64,000 nt of DNA from Planktothricoides sp. SR001 (GCF_001276715.1 NZ_LIUQ01000017.1:1-64000), one strand, 5' to 3'. Shown: positions 1 through 8,083, counted from the first letter of the stretch. Made by a program: numbers and translations. The notes: generated by a model from the letters alone, not told the origin.

Positions 1-20
1 AAACCCCTACAAGATTAGCT

Positions 21-160
21 TGGCAAGGGGAGGGTTAGGGTGGGGTTCTTCTTCAGGTAAAATGTTGGGAGGACTCCGGTCCCCTCCCCTTGGCAAGGGG
101 AGGGTTAGGGTGGGGTTCTTCTTCAGGTAAAATGTTGGGAGGACTCCGGTCCCCTCCCCT
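21..160. repeat. Two exact 70-bp tandem repeats
   Basis: Positions 21-90 and 91-160 are identical. Across the junction, CCCTCCCCTT (82-91) and AAGGGGAGGG (95-104) form a perfect 10-bp stem with a 3-nt loop. No ORF covers them. This is a non-coding dispersed-type repeat of the kind common in filamentous cyanobacteria. Its role is unknown. Confidence 0.9.
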
Positions 161-169
161 TAGCAAGAC

Positions 170-261
170 CCACTAGCAGCATCTCTATTGCTTCACAAAC
201 ATTTAAGAAATCAACCCGGTTTCTGAGTCGGGGGGATGGGTAAAATCGGGATGGTGTTCCC
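170..261. repeat. Leader repeat copy A (CHAT-gene upstream region)
   Basis: This stretch matches the sequence just upstream of the TPR-CHAT gene (2885-3011). Shared blocks include GCAGCATCTC, TTGCTTCACAAA, AACCCGGTTTCTGAG and GGTAAAATCGGG. Here it precedes a frameshifted PIN gene. It is one of four copies in the first 3 kb (others at 1027-1155, 1949-2044 and 2885-3011) and may carry promoter activity or be a recombination hotspot. Confidence 0.8.
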
Positions 262-316
262 AAGCCATCAAACAGGGAATGATGCAGGAATTATTAACCG
301 GGAGAACTCGCCTAAT

Positions 317-776
317 ATGAGCGATCGCCTCAGAATTTACTTAGATGCTTGCTGTCTCAATCGTCCATTTGATAATCAAAACCAGCCGAGAATCGCCTTA
401 GAAACTCAAGCAATCCTCACTATTATAAACCAATGTGAATTAGGACAGTGGAAACTTATCGCTCCTTGCAGCCTTAGACGCAGAACTTGCTCAAACTCCC
501 GATATTGAAAGACTGAAAAATATACAATCAATCCTGAGTCTTGCTAAAATTAGGGTAAACAGTAGCGAATTTATAGAAACCCGTTCTCAAGAACTTGTAA
601 AAATAGGATTTTCTGGATATGATGCCACCCATATTGCTAGTGCAGAGCGAAGTAATGCCGATGTATTTTTATCCACAGACGATCGGCTAATAAACAGAGC
701 AAACCGAAATCTTAAAACGATAAATGTTGCCATTAACAATCCCGTACAATGGCTAATGACTGTCAACCTAAAATAA
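317..776 (+). pseudogene. PIN-domain toxin-like gene, frameshifted
   Basis: The first part reads MSDRLRIYLDACCLNRPFD and matches the intact PIN protein at 1266-1718. Near 464-468 the frame breaks and gives a premature stop at 506-508. Reading on in another frame restores homology through FSGYDATHIASAERSNADVF and STDDRL to a stop at 774-776. One surplus base in the stretch GCTCCTTGCAGCC explains the break. ATG 317 is chosen because GGAGAA lies about 10 nt upstream and homology begins there. PIN proteins are Mg-dependent RNases, usually VapC-type toxins. The acidic residues are all present across the two frames, so a sequencing error, programmed frameshift or recent inactivation are all possible. 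A small partner gene follows after 9 bp. Confidence 0.8.
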
Positions 777-785
777 AAAGCAATT

Positions 786-1016
786 ATGAGCAAGACACAA
801 CAAGAAATCATCAAACAAGGCTATCAAGTCCTAATCAATTCCTTGGGAGTTGTTGATGCAATCCGGTTTATTCAATACTTTACTCCTGGTCAAGGCGACT
901 ATACCGAAGAACGCCATCAGTTTCTCGACCAAACATCCTTAGATGAGATTCTGCTGACCATGAAAAAACAGCCAACAGACAACAGCACCCAATACGACGA
1001 AATAATTGATAATTGA
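786..1016 (+). CDS. Small partner protein of PIN gene, copy 1
   Basis: This 76-residue protein is homologous to the 65-residue product at 1732-1929. Both share (D/K)GYQ(V/I)L(I/V)N(S/H)LG, DAIRF and GQGDYT(E/Q)ER, and each sits directly downstream of a PIN gene. The gene begins 9 bp after the frameshifted PIN stop, so the two were probably co-transcribed. By position it could be the antitoxin of a toxin-first module, but no DNA-binding motif is obvious and I do not recognise a named family. The C-terminal extension (about residues 60-76, ending DEIIDN) is not shared with copy 2 and runs into repeat-like DNA. Confidence 0.7.
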   Translation: MSKTQQEIIKQGYQVLINSLGVVDAIRFIQYFTPGQGDYTEERHQFLDQTSLDEILLTMKKQPTDNSTQYDEIIDN

Positions 1017-1026
1017 TAATTGGGTG

Positions 1027-1155
1027 TTCTGGCAAAAGAAACCGGGTTTCTGGCAGCATCTCTGTTGCTTCACCAAAATTTAATAAATTAACCCCGTTTC
1101 TGAGTCTCTGGAATGGGGTAAAATGGGAGTGCTATACCCTACCCGGTGCGCGGCT
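1027..1155. repeat. Leader repeat copy B
   Basis: This is the second copy of the leader found before the TPR-CHAT gene. It contains GAAACCGGGTTTC, GCAGCATCTCTGTTGCTTCA, the GGTAAAATGGGAGTGCTAT block and CTACCCGGTG, and it ends immediately before the truncated CHAT start at 1156. It is collinear with copy D (2885-3011) along its whole length, so the duplication included the 5' end of the CHAT gene. Confidence 0.85.
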
Positions 1156-1266
1156 ATGGATGAAGAGCGATCGCAGGCTTATCTCTCCCTAATTCAAGAA
1201 CTCCTTACCTCTCCTGGGGAGGCAAACAAATGCGAGTTGGTAGCGGCTCAGTTGCCGGGGGTGTGA
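1156..1266 (+). pseudogene. Truncated 5' remnant of the TPR-CHAT gene
   Basis: The 36-codon reading frame MDEERSQAYLSLIQELL... is homologous to the first about 50 residues of the TPR-CHAT protein at 3012 (MDEQRVQAYLSLIRELL...). Relative to the full gene it lacks about 17 codons after the EAN triplet, resumes at CELVAAQL and then stops at TGA 1264-1266. That stop overlaps the ATG of the downstream PIN gene by one base (TGATG), so if translated it could couple translation to the toxin. It is either a remnant left by duplication and deletion or a short leader peptide. Confidence 0.75.
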
Positions 1267-1718
1267 TGGTTGCGGTATATTTAGATGTGTGTTGTCTCAA
1301 TCGCCCCTTTGATGACTGGGTGCAGGAGCGGGTTCGGCTAGAGGGAGACTCAGTTTTAAGTGTTTTGGAACGGGTTCGCACGGGAGAATGGCAACTGATT
1401 TCCAGTGAAGCCATTCTCGTAGAACTGGAAAAAATGCGGAATCTGGAGAAAAAAACCAGCATCTTTAATCTCTTGGCATTAGCAACACGAATGCAGGAAA
1501 TTAATCAGGCAGTTGAGGACCGTTCACGACAACTAGAAGGTCTGGGGTTTGGGCTTTTTGATTCTTTTCATCTGGCTTGTGCAGAAGCGTCTGGGGCGGA
1601 TATTTTTCTTTCTACGGACGATCGCCTGCTCAAGACGGCTCGCAGGCATGAACTACAATTAAAGGTGGCTATTAGTAATCCGGTGGTGTGGCTGATTTCG
1701 GTTTTACAGGAGCAGTAA
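1266..1718 (+). CDS. PIN-domain protein (VapC-type RNase toxin candidate)
   Basis: This protein of about 150 residues begins MVAVYLDVCCLNRPFDD. It has the N-terminal Asp (YLD), a mid Glu (ILVEL) and the C-terminal pair FDSFHLA and FLSTDDRLL expected of the PIN nuclease fold. ATG 1266 is preferred over the in-frame ATG at 1230 because homology to the copy at 317 starts there. The start overlaps the stop of a CHAT remnant by 1 nt, and a small partner gene follows at 1732, 13 bp after the stop. PIN toxins generally cleave tRNA, rRNA or mRNA; the substrate here is unknown. This is the intact copy of the tandem duplication. A toxin role is inferred from family and context. Confidence 0.85.
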   Translation: MVAVYLDVCCLNRPFDDWVQERVRLEGDSVLSVLERVRTGEWQLISSEAILVELEKMRNLEKKTSIFNLLALATRMQEINQAVEDRSRQLEGLGFGLFDSFHLACAEASGADIFLSTDDRLLKTARRHELQLKVAISNPVVWLISVLQEQ

Positions 1719-1731
1719 AAAGGAGTCGTTG

Positions 1732-1929
1732 ATGATGAACGCACTAGAGTTAAGAGACAAGGGTTATCAGATTTTAGTCAATCATTTGGGACAGTCTGAT
1801 GCGATTCGCTTTTTGCAACAAATGGGTTGGGGACAGGGAGATTATACCCAGGAACGGCGCGAGGTTTTAGAGTCGGTGACGCGGGAGGAGTTTTTGGAGG
1901 AGTTACGCAAAGTTAGGAATCTTTATTAA
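1732..1929 (+). CDS. Small partner protein of PIN gene, copy 2
   Basis: This 65-residue protein is homologous to the product at 786-1016 and shares GYQ(I/V)L, DAIRF and GQGDYT.ER. ATG 1732 is 6 nt after an AGGAG ribosome binding site at 1721-1725; TTG 1729 and ATG 1735 are alternatives. It is co-oriented with the PIN gene and 13 bp downstream. The repeated pairing with PIN genes suggests a cognate antitoxin or accessory protein in toxin-first order. The protein is charged and appears mostly helical, with no recognised DNA-binding fold. Confidence 0.75.
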   Translation: MMNALELRDKGYQILVNHLGQSDAIRFLQQMGWGQGDYTQERREVLESVTREEFLEELRKVRNLY

Positions 1930-1948
1930 TCGGTTTTCTGGGTAGTCG

Positions 1949-2044
1949 GGCAAAAGAAACCGGGTTTCTAGCAGTCTCTCTATTGCTTCACAAAAATTTA
2001 ACAAAGAAACCCGGTTTCTGAGGTTTGGGAATGGGGTGATGGGT
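1949..2044. repeat. Leader repeat copy C
   Basis: This third copy of the leader reads GGCAAAAGAAACCGGGTTTC, then CTCTCTATTGCTTCACAAAA, AAACCCGGTTTCTGAG and GGAATGGGGTGATGGG. It lies after the second PIN pair and before the convergent DUF3368 gene. It is truncated relative to copies B and D, lacking the CTACCCGGTG end and the CHAT start. Confidence 0.8.
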
Positions 2045-2061
2045 GGAAAAAACCAGGCTTT

Positions 2062-2550
2062 TTATTCTTCTTTTGCCAAGGCCAAAATCTCCTGATAGAG
2101 TTGCGAACTAACTCGAAAATTCGCATCACGGATGAGGCTATTCATCACGGGTTTAACCTCTCCAATTAGTTGTCTTTGTTTAGCCCGGATTAAGATTCCC
2201 AGGATGCCAATGATAGGAATTCCTAATTTTTGGGCTTCTCTCCGTCCTAAACGCTCATCAATTAGCAAGGTATCGGCTTTCAGTTCAACCGCTAGGGCGA
2301 TCGCATAAGATTCACCCGGATCGAGTCCTTGGGTGCGCTGTAATTGTTCGGCTAGAGAGGAATCCTGGAGGGATTTCTTTTGAATCCATTGCTGGGATAA
2401 AATATGGGTGATTCTGGAGTCAGGGGCGATCGCCAACTCGTCCGCCACAACCGGGGGAATGATTACCATCTGATAGAGTTGCGCTAACAGATTCAGATGG
2501 TTAACTAGGGCAAGATTACACAGAGATGATGTATCGCTAACGACAATCAT
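2062..2550 (-). CDS. DUF3368 PIN-domain toxin
   Basis: This 162-residue protein begins MIVVSDTSSLCNLALVNHLNLL and contains IIPPVVADEL, LDPGESYAIALA and TLLIDERLGRREAQKLGIPIIG. That is the layout of the DUF3368 branch of PIN nucleases, with acidic residues at SDTS, ADE, GES and IDE. ATG 2550 is chosen over TTG 2556 because it overlaps the upstream antitoxin stop in an ATGA. It forms an operon with the UPF0175-type gene at 2547-2798, and the pair is read toward the second PIN module. UPF0175-DUF3368 is a recurrent type II toxin-antitoxin arrangement; RNase activity is inferred from the fold. Confidence 0.85.
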   Translation of the reverse strand: MIVVSDTSSLCNLALVNHLNLLAQLYQMVIIPPVVADELAIAPDSRITHILSQQWIQKKSLQDSSLAEQLQRTQGLDPGESYAIALAVELKADTLLIDERLGRREAQKLGIPIIGILGILIRAKQRQLIGEVKPVMNSLIRDANFRVSSQLYQEILALAKEE

Positions 2551-2798
2551 AACCAACCCTGCTGGCGCAGATATTCGATGTCTTCCTGAAAGTCTTCAAC
2601 ATCGTAGTGAATACAGATGCCACGACTAGCAATTAGTTTTTGAAACTCTATCACATGAAGTCCAGCGATTTTGCTGGCGCGACCGAGGGAAATGCGTTCT
2701 TGTTGAAACAAAGCGATCGCAATTTCTCGCAACCAGTCCGATTCGGTAAACTGGCTAGTTTCCGTGAGGTCATCTGGAATCTCAAGGGTCAGTTGCAT
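2547..2798 (-). CDS. UPF0175 family antitoxin
   Basis: This 83-residue protein begins MQLTLEIPDDL and has the helix-turn-helix-like stretch LGRASKIAGLHVIEFQKLIASRG, followed by the acidic ending typical of UPF0175 proteins (here YDVEDFQEDIEYLRQQGWL). The start is set at M40 of the longer open frame because family homology begins there; the extra upstream frame lies in intergenic DNA. Its stop overlaps the DUF3368 toxin start by 4 nt (ATGA), implying translational coupling. It probably binds DNA, represses its own operon and neutralises the PIN toxin. Confidence 0.85.
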   Translation of the reverse strand: MQLTLEIPDDLTETSQFTESDWLREIAIALFQQERISLGRASKIAGLHVIEFQKLIASRGICIHYDVEDFQEDIEYLRQQGWL

Positions 2799-2884
2799 AA
2801 AGTAATGGGTTAGGCATGGATTTACCACCACCATTGTAGCGAGGTGCAAGTCACCCGGCTTCTCAATTTGAGTTGTGGCGGTTG

Positions 2885-3011
2885 GGGGCAAAAGAAACCG
2901 GGTTTTTGGCAGCATCTCGATTCCTTCACAAAGATTTAAGAAATTAACCCGGTTTCTGAGACTGGGACACGGGGTAAAATCGGGGTGCTATCCCCTACCC
3001 GGTGCTAGGTT
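2885..3011. repeat. Leader repeat copy D, directly upstream of the TPR-CHAT gene
   Basis: This is the best-preserved member of the four-copy leader family and abuts ATG 3012. It carries the palindrome-like GAAACCGGGTTT and AACCCGGTTTCTGAG elements and ends CCCCTACCCGGTGCTAGGTT. It lies between divergent genes (the UPF0175 operon and the CHAT gene), so it may hold their promoters. Copy B repeats it together with the CHAT start codon. Confidence 0.85.
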
Positions 3012-6000
3012 ATGGATGAACAACGAGTGCAGGCTTATTTATCCCTAATTCGAGAACTCCTCGACTGTCCCAGTGAGGCAAATGATATCCTCAACCGTCA
3101 TCTGGAGTTGGTGGATGAGGGGTTTGTGCAGGTGTGTGAGTTGGTGGCAGCACAGTTGCAGGAAGCTGGACAAGACGACGAGGCGGAGTTTTTGCGGAAT
3201 GTGACGCAGCAGGTGGGGGCATTTTTGGCGGAGCAGGGGACTGGGGAGAATCAGCAAGCGGTATTACTGGAATTTTGGCTACAACTACTGCAAGCGGAAA
3301 TGCAGGGCGGCACAACAGCAGTGCATCAAGTGATGCGGCCATATATGGGGTTAATTGTTCCCACCTTGGGGGATACGATTGTCCAGTGGGTTCAGGGATT
3401 CCTCGCCCAACACCCCGACCAAGCTGAAGGGGTAGCAGGCTTAGTAGAAGATACCTGCACCAGTATCTGGCAATTCCCCTATGGCAGATATGCAGAAGTA
3501 CAAGAAATTGCCATCCAGGGCTATGATGTGGTGCTGGAACTGCGGGCGGATAACCCCCCAAAACGGGCGCAAACCCTGACTAACCTCGGAATTGCCCGCA
3601 GCACCCAAGCCGAGATGGGCATCAACCCCACGGCCAATCTGGAAAGTGCCATCACTGCCTACGATGAAGCAGCAGGGATTATGCGGCGGTTGGAGTTAGA
3701 CACAAACCTCTCCACTACCCTGACTAACCTCGGTTCTGCCCGCCTTACCCAAGCCCAGATGGGCATCAACCCGGCAGCCAATCTGGAAAGTGCGATCGCC
3801 GCCTACGATGAAGCCGCCCGGATTCGGCGGCAGTTGGGGTTAGACAAAGACCTCTCCGCTACCCTGAATAACCTGGGAGTTGCCCGCCTCACCCAAGCCC
3901 AGATGGGCATCAACCCCACGGCCAATCTGGAAAGTGCCATCACTGCCTACGATGAAGCAGCAGGGATTATGCGGCAGTTGAAGTTAGAAAAAGACCTCTC
4001 CCAAACCCTGAATAACCTCGGAGTTGCCCGCCAAACCCAAGCCTCTATGGGCATCAACCCCACGGCTAATCTGGAAAGTGCCATCACTGCCTACGATGAA
4101 GCCGCCGGGATTCGGCGGCGGTTAGGGTTAGACAAAGACCTCTCCGCTACCCTGACTAACCTGGGTTCTGCCCGCAACACCCAAGCCGAGATGGGCATCA
4201 ACCCCACCGCCAATCTGGAAACTGCCATCACTGTCTTCAATGAAGCTGCCAGGATTATGCGGCAGTTGGGGTTAGACAAAGACCTCTCCGCTACCCTGAA
4301 TAACCTCGGAGTTGCCCGCCTCACCCAAGCCCAGATGGGCATCAACCCCGCCGCCAATCTGGAAAGTGCGATCGCTGCCTACAATGAAGCCGCCGGGATG
4401 CGGCGGCAGTTGGGATTAGACAAAGACCTATCGGATACGCTGACGGGCCTCGGTTTTGCCCGCAGCACCCAAGCCCAGATGGGCATCAACCCCACCGCCA
4501 ATCTGGAAAGTGCGATCGCCGCTTACGATGAAGCCGCCAGGATTCTGCGGCAGTTGGGGCTGGACAAAAACCTCTCCGATACCCTAACTAACCTCGGAGT
4601 TGCCCGCTTCACCCAAGCCCAGATGGGCATCAACCCCACGGCCAATCTGGAAAGTGCCATCGCCGCCTACGATGAAGCCGCCGGGATTCGGCGGCGGTTG
4701 GAGTTAGACAGAGACCTCTCCCAAGCCCTGGCTAACCTCGGTTCTGCCCGCAGCACCCAAGTCTCTATGGGTATCAACCCCACGGCCAATCTGGAAAGGG
4801 CAATTACTGCCTACGATGAAGCCGCCGGGATTATGCGGCAGTTGGAGTTAGACAAAGACCTCTCCGGAACCCTGAATAACCTCGGAGTTGCCCGCCTCAC
4901 CCAAGCCTCTATGGGCATCAACCCCACCGCCAATCTCGAAAGTGCGATCGCTGCCTACGGTGAAGCAGCAGCGATTATGCGGCGGTTGGAGTTAGACAAA
5001 GACCTCTCTGGAACCCTGACTAACCTCGGAAATGCCCGCCTCACCCAAGCCTCTATGGGCATCAACCCCACGGCCAATCTCGAAAGTGCGATCGCCGCCT
5101 ACGATGAAGCCGCCGGGATTCGGCGGCGGTTGGAGTTAGCCCGCGACTTAGCAACAACCCTGAATAACTTTGGTTTTGCCTACCAAGCTCAATCACGCCT
5201 CGCTGGGAACAGTTTCACCCAGACACAACAAGCCCTAGAAAATGCCTACCGTAGCTTCCAGGAAGCCCTAGACCAGGTGGAATATCTCCGGGGTGAAATT
5301 AAAGCCGATAGTGAGGGCTATAAACGCAACTTTAATGAAGAATGGAATAAAGTTCATCTCGGCATGGTGGAAGTGTGCCTAGAATTGGGCAGATATCAGG
5401 ATGCCATTGAATATGCAGACCGCAGTAAAGCCCGCAACCTAACAGAACTCATCGCCACCCGTGACGCATACCCAGGGGGAGAACTCCCTGCCGAAGTCCG
5501 CCAACGGTTGCAAGAACTCCGTCAAGCGATTTCTGAAGAAGACCGCCGCCTGCAACAAGACCCCAACCCCGACTATACCCACATCAGTCAACTGCGGGAA
5601 GAATTTCAAGCCAAATATCCCTATAAACCCTTGAAATTCTCGGATATTCAATCTTTACTTGACGGTGAAACCGTCATCTTAGAATGGTATGTCCTGGATC
5701 ACAAGTTCCTCACATTCACCCTCACTAAGCAAAACCTTCACCTCTGGACATCTTCGGAGGAAGACCGACAAAATCTCATCGACTGGACAGTTGCCTATAT
5801 TGAATACTATATGGGCAACAGCAGCCAATGGCGAGATATTCTCCCCCAACACCTCGAACAACTCCCCAAAATCCTGCATTTGGATGAAATCCTGCAAAAT
5901 CTGTGGAAACAATTCCCCAACTGCCAAAAACTCATCCTCATCCCTCACCGCTTCCTGCACTTGTTCCCCCTCCATGCCTTACCCGTTACCACAGAAGACG

Positions 6001-6863
6001 GTAAGACCTACCTACAAGACCTCTTCCCCAAAGGCGTGGGCTATGCCCCCAACTGCCAAGTCCTGCAACAAGCCCAAAACCGACAACGCCCCGACTTTAA
6101 CCGCCTCTTCGCCATCCAAAACCCCACCCAAGACCTCCAATTCACGGATATGGAAGTGGAAGCTATCCAATCCCTGTTTAACCCCCACCAAGTCCTCAAA
6201 CATGACCAAGCCGAAAAAGCCGCCATTGATGCGGAAACCCTGAAAAAAGCCCACTGTACCCACTTCTCCTGTCACGGCTACTTCAACTTTGAAGATGCCC
6301 TCAAATCCGCCCTCATCCTGGCTAAAAGCGAATTTACCCCCCCGCCGCCAACCGATGACCCCAGCCGCTATCTGCCCCTGAAAGACAACAAACTCCTGGA
6401 CCTGCAAAAATGTCTCACCTTAGAGGATATCTTGCGCCTAGACCTGACCAACTGCCGTCTCGTCACCCTCTCCGCCTGCGAAACGGGTATCACCGACATC
6501 ACCTCCACCAGTGATGAATATATCGGTTTACCCAGTGGCTTCATTTTCGCGGGTTCTCCCAATGTGGTCAGTACCCTTTGGGCGGTCGCGGATATCTCTA
6601 CGGCCATTTTTATGATTCAGTTCTATCAAACTCTCCAGCAGTCTGACCTGTCCGTGGTTTTGGCGTTGCGACAGACTCAGACTTGGTTGCGGGAAGCCAG
6701 GGTGCAAGATTTGTTAAACTGGGTGGATAGCTGTGCGGTGATTAGTGAGGAACGGCGAGGGCAAATGAAATTTACCTTACAATGGGGGAAGACCGCCGAA
6801 AGTAAGCCCTTTTCATCTCCTTACTTCTGGGCTGCATTTTGCGCCATTGGACAGATAAATTGA
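3012..6863 (+). CDS. TPR-CHAT domain protein (caspase-like protease effector)
   Basis: This 1283-residue protein has three parts. Residues 1 to about 185 are helical. Eleven nearly identical 48-residue TPR-like units follow at about 190-730 (consensus NPTANLESAI.AYDEAA). The C-terminal third, from about 960, is a CHAT peptidase domain. The CHAT catalytic pair is intact: His1088 in HFSCHGYFN and Cys1156 in LSACETGI. Also present are LILIPHRFLHLFPLHALP and the late motif FIFAGSPNVVSTLWAV. CHAT proteins are caspase/separase-related cysteine proteases, and TPR-CHAT proteins act as regulated proteolytic effectors in conflict systems such as the type III-E CRISPR protease partner. No Cas gene is present here. 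The gene is followed after 27 bp by a small acidic protein gene and further on by a coiled-coil membrane protein, which suggests a multi-gene system. Target and trigger are unknown. Confidence 0.92.
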   Translation: MDEQRVQAYLSLIRELLDCPSEANDILNRHLELVDEGFVQVCELVAAQLQEAGQDDEAEFLRNVTQQVGAFLAEQGTGENQQAVLLEFWLQLLQAEMQGGTTAVHQVMRPYMGLIVPTLGDTIVQWVQGFLAQHPDQAEGVAGLVEDTCTSIWQFPYGRYAEVQEIAIQGYDVVLELRADNPPKRAQTLTNLGIARSTQAEMGINPTANLESAITAYDEAAGIMRRLELDTNLSTTLTNLGSARLTQAQMGINPAANLESAIAAYDEAARIRRQLGLDKDLSATLNNLGVARLTQAQMGINPTANLESAITAYDEAAGIMRQLKLEKDLSQTLNNLGVARQTQASMGINPTANLESAITAYDEAAGIRRRLGLDKDLSATLTNLGSARNTQAEMGINPTANLETAITVFNEAARIMRQLGLDKDLSATLNNLGVARLTQAQMGINPAANLESAIAAYNEAAGMRRQLGLDKDLSDTLTGLGFARSTQAQMGINPTANLESAIAAYDEAARILRQLGLDKNLSDTLTNLGVARFTQAQMGINPTANLESAIAAYDEAAGIRRRLELDRDLSQALANLGSARSTQVSMGINPTANLERAITAYDEAAGIMRQLELDKDLSGTLNNLGVARLTQASMGINPTANLESAIAAYGEAAAIMRRLELDKDLSGTLTNLGNARLTQASMGINPTANLESAIAAYDEAAGIRRRLELARDLATTLNNFGFAYQAQSRLAGNSFTQTQQALENAYRSFQEALDQVEYLRGEIKADSEGYKRNFNEEWNKVHLGMVEVCLELGRYQDAIEYADRSKARNLTELIATRDAYPGGELPAEVRQRLQELRQAISEEDRRLQQDPNPDYTHISQLREEFQAKYPYKPLKFSDIQSLLDGETVILEWYVLDHKFLTFTLTKQNLHLWTSSEEDRQNLIDWTVAYIEYYMGNSSQWRDILPQHLEQLPKILHLDEILQNLWKQFPNCQKLILIPHRFLHLFPLHALPVTTEDGKTYLQDLFPKGVGYAPNCQVLQQAQNRQRPDFNRLFAIQNPTQDLQFTDMEVEAIQSLFNPHQVLKHDQAEKAAIDAETLKKAHCTHFSCHGYFNFEDALKSALILAKSEFTPPPPTDDPSRYLPLKDNKLLDLQKCLTLEDILRLDLTNCRLVTLSACETGITDITSTSDEYIGLPSGFIFAGSPNVVSTLWAVADISTAIFMIQFYQTLQQSDLSVVLALRQTQTWLREARVQDLLNWVDSCAVISEERRGQMKFTLQWGKTAESKPFSSPYFWAAFCAIGQIN
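3571..5198 (+). repeat. Eleven 144-bp coding repeats in the TPR-CHAT gene
   Basis: The codon run ATGGGCATCAACCC (once ATGGGTATCAACCC) recurs with an exact 144-bp period at 3615, 3759, 3903, 4047, 4191, 4335, 4479, 4623, 4767, 4911 and 5055. Units differ only at scattered sites (for example AEM, AQM or ASM before GIN). Near-identity at DNA level implies recent expansion or gene conversion and predicts copy-number variation between strains. Confidence 0.9.
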
Positions 6864-6890
6864 CCTGTATTGTATTAGGAAGAATCCCCA

Positions 6891-7241
6891 ATGAATCCCC
6901 AAGATTTAATTGCTGCGTTTCTGGAAGTTTGGGACAGTAACCCGGATAATATTTGGCAAAGCTCAGGCGCTATCCAAGGCTTAGATCAGCTTAACGATAG
7001 TTTAGCAGCTTGTCAAGATAAGTCGGATTTGGAATTGGCGAATGAACTGGGGAAATGGTGTGCTTCCTATCCTCAACTGACTCAAAAAGTGATGGATAAG
7101 TTGGGGGAAAGGAAGCTAAAAGGTTCTGATAATGATTCCCCCAACACCGAGGACACGGCTTATAAAAATATCTATCCGAAAATTCCCGAAATTCTGCTAA
7201 CCCGCGCTCCGAAAATGGGCAAAAAAGAGGAGAAATCTTGA
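6891..7241 (+). CDS. Small acidic protein of the CHAT operon (CATASP-like candidate)
   Basis: This 116-residue protein begins MNPQDLIAAFLEVWDSNPDNIW and looks helical, with a charged tail (GKKEEKS). It starts 27 bp after the TPR-CHAT stop in the same orientation, with AGGAAG upstream, so it is almost certainly in the same operon. Its size and position recall the small protein that accompanies caspase/TPR-associated (CATRA) systems. That family assignment is from memory of the system architecture, not from a search. No catalytic motif is visible. It could be an adaptor or inhibitor of the protease. Confidence 0.65.
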   Translation: MNPQDLIAAFLEVWDSNPDNIWQSSGAIQGLDQLNDSLAACQDKSDLELANELGKWCASYPQLTQKVMDKLGERKLKGSDNDSPNTEDTAYKNIYPKIPEILLTRAPKMGKKEEKS

Positions 7242-7352
7242 TGGTTGATTAACTGTAGGGGCGATGTTTTTTACTGGCGGCAGAGCCGCATAAAGGCGTG
7301 TCCCGGCAGAGCCGTGGCACGAGAGTAACGCAGTTTATTGCACATTAATAAA

Positions 7353-7676
7353 ATGAAACATCAAAAACTACCAGAAATTATAGAATTAATTAAACATTGG
7401 TTTAAGACGCATTATTCTGAGCAAGTTGTGCAAATCATTTTATATGGCTCTCAAGCTAGGGCAGAAGCTAAAACAGATTCAGATATTGACTTCCTGATTG
7501 TAATGAAATCTGATTTTAATTATGCTGATGAAATTGAGAAAACCAGTGATTTTATTCAGGATTTGTCTTTAAAATATGATACGGTTATTTCCCGTGCTTT
7601 TGTCTCTGACCAGCGTTTCAATCAAGAAAAAAGTCCATTTATTTTGAATGTTCAACGAGAAGGAATTGTTCTATGA
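7353..7676 (+). CDS. MNT-type nucleotidyltransferase (antitoxin of HEPN)
   Basis: This 107-residue protein contains [23 protein letters not shown], the GS-x(n)-D-x-D signature of minimal nucleotidyltransferases. ATG 7353 is preferred over TTG 7338 because it matches the family start. It overlaps the next gene by 4 nt (ATGA), the classic MNT-HEPN arrangement. In characterised pairs the MNT protein AMPylates or otherwise blocks the HEPN RNase. The pair is more A+T-rich than the flanking CHAT and membrane-protein genes, consistent with insertion as a cassette. Confidence 0.9.
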
Positions 7677-8050
7677 TTGAGGAGCAAAAATTACTCCTAG
7701 AAAAAGCTAAACGTAGTCTAATCGGTGCAGATTTATTAGTCGAGAATAATTTAGCCGAACTAGCAATGTCCCGTGCTTACTATGCAATGTTTTATATTGC
7801 TTCTGCCTTTTTACTGGCAAAAAACTTAAGTTTTTCCAGCCATTCTGCTGTGATTGGTGCATTCGGTCGAGAATTTGCCAAGGATAATCAAAAATTCCGA
7901 GAATTTCACAAGGCTTTAATTGATGCACAGGATTTGCGAAACCGTAGTGACTATGATTTAGATGTTAATATTACCGCATCTGAAGCCAGAAAACAAATTG
8001 ATATAGCGAAACAATTTATGAATTTTTGGGAAAATTATCAGGAAAATTAA
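7673..8050 (+). CDS. HEPN-domain protein, UPF0332 type (toxin)
   Basis: This 125-residue helical protein contains [32 protein letters not shown] and the C-terminal RNRSDYDLD, which match the UPF0332 branch of HEPN proteins. HEPN toxins are usually RNases built on an R-x4-6-H motif. Here the corresponding RNRSDY stretch lacks the His, as in many UPF0332 members, so nuclease activity is uncertain. It is translated from an ATG overlapping the MNT stop. The gene ends 33 bp before the membrane-protein gene, so it may be transcribed with the CHAT genes. Confidence 0.88.
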
Positions 8051-8083
8051 ATAGATGTCCTCCTCAATGGATTACAATCAGTT

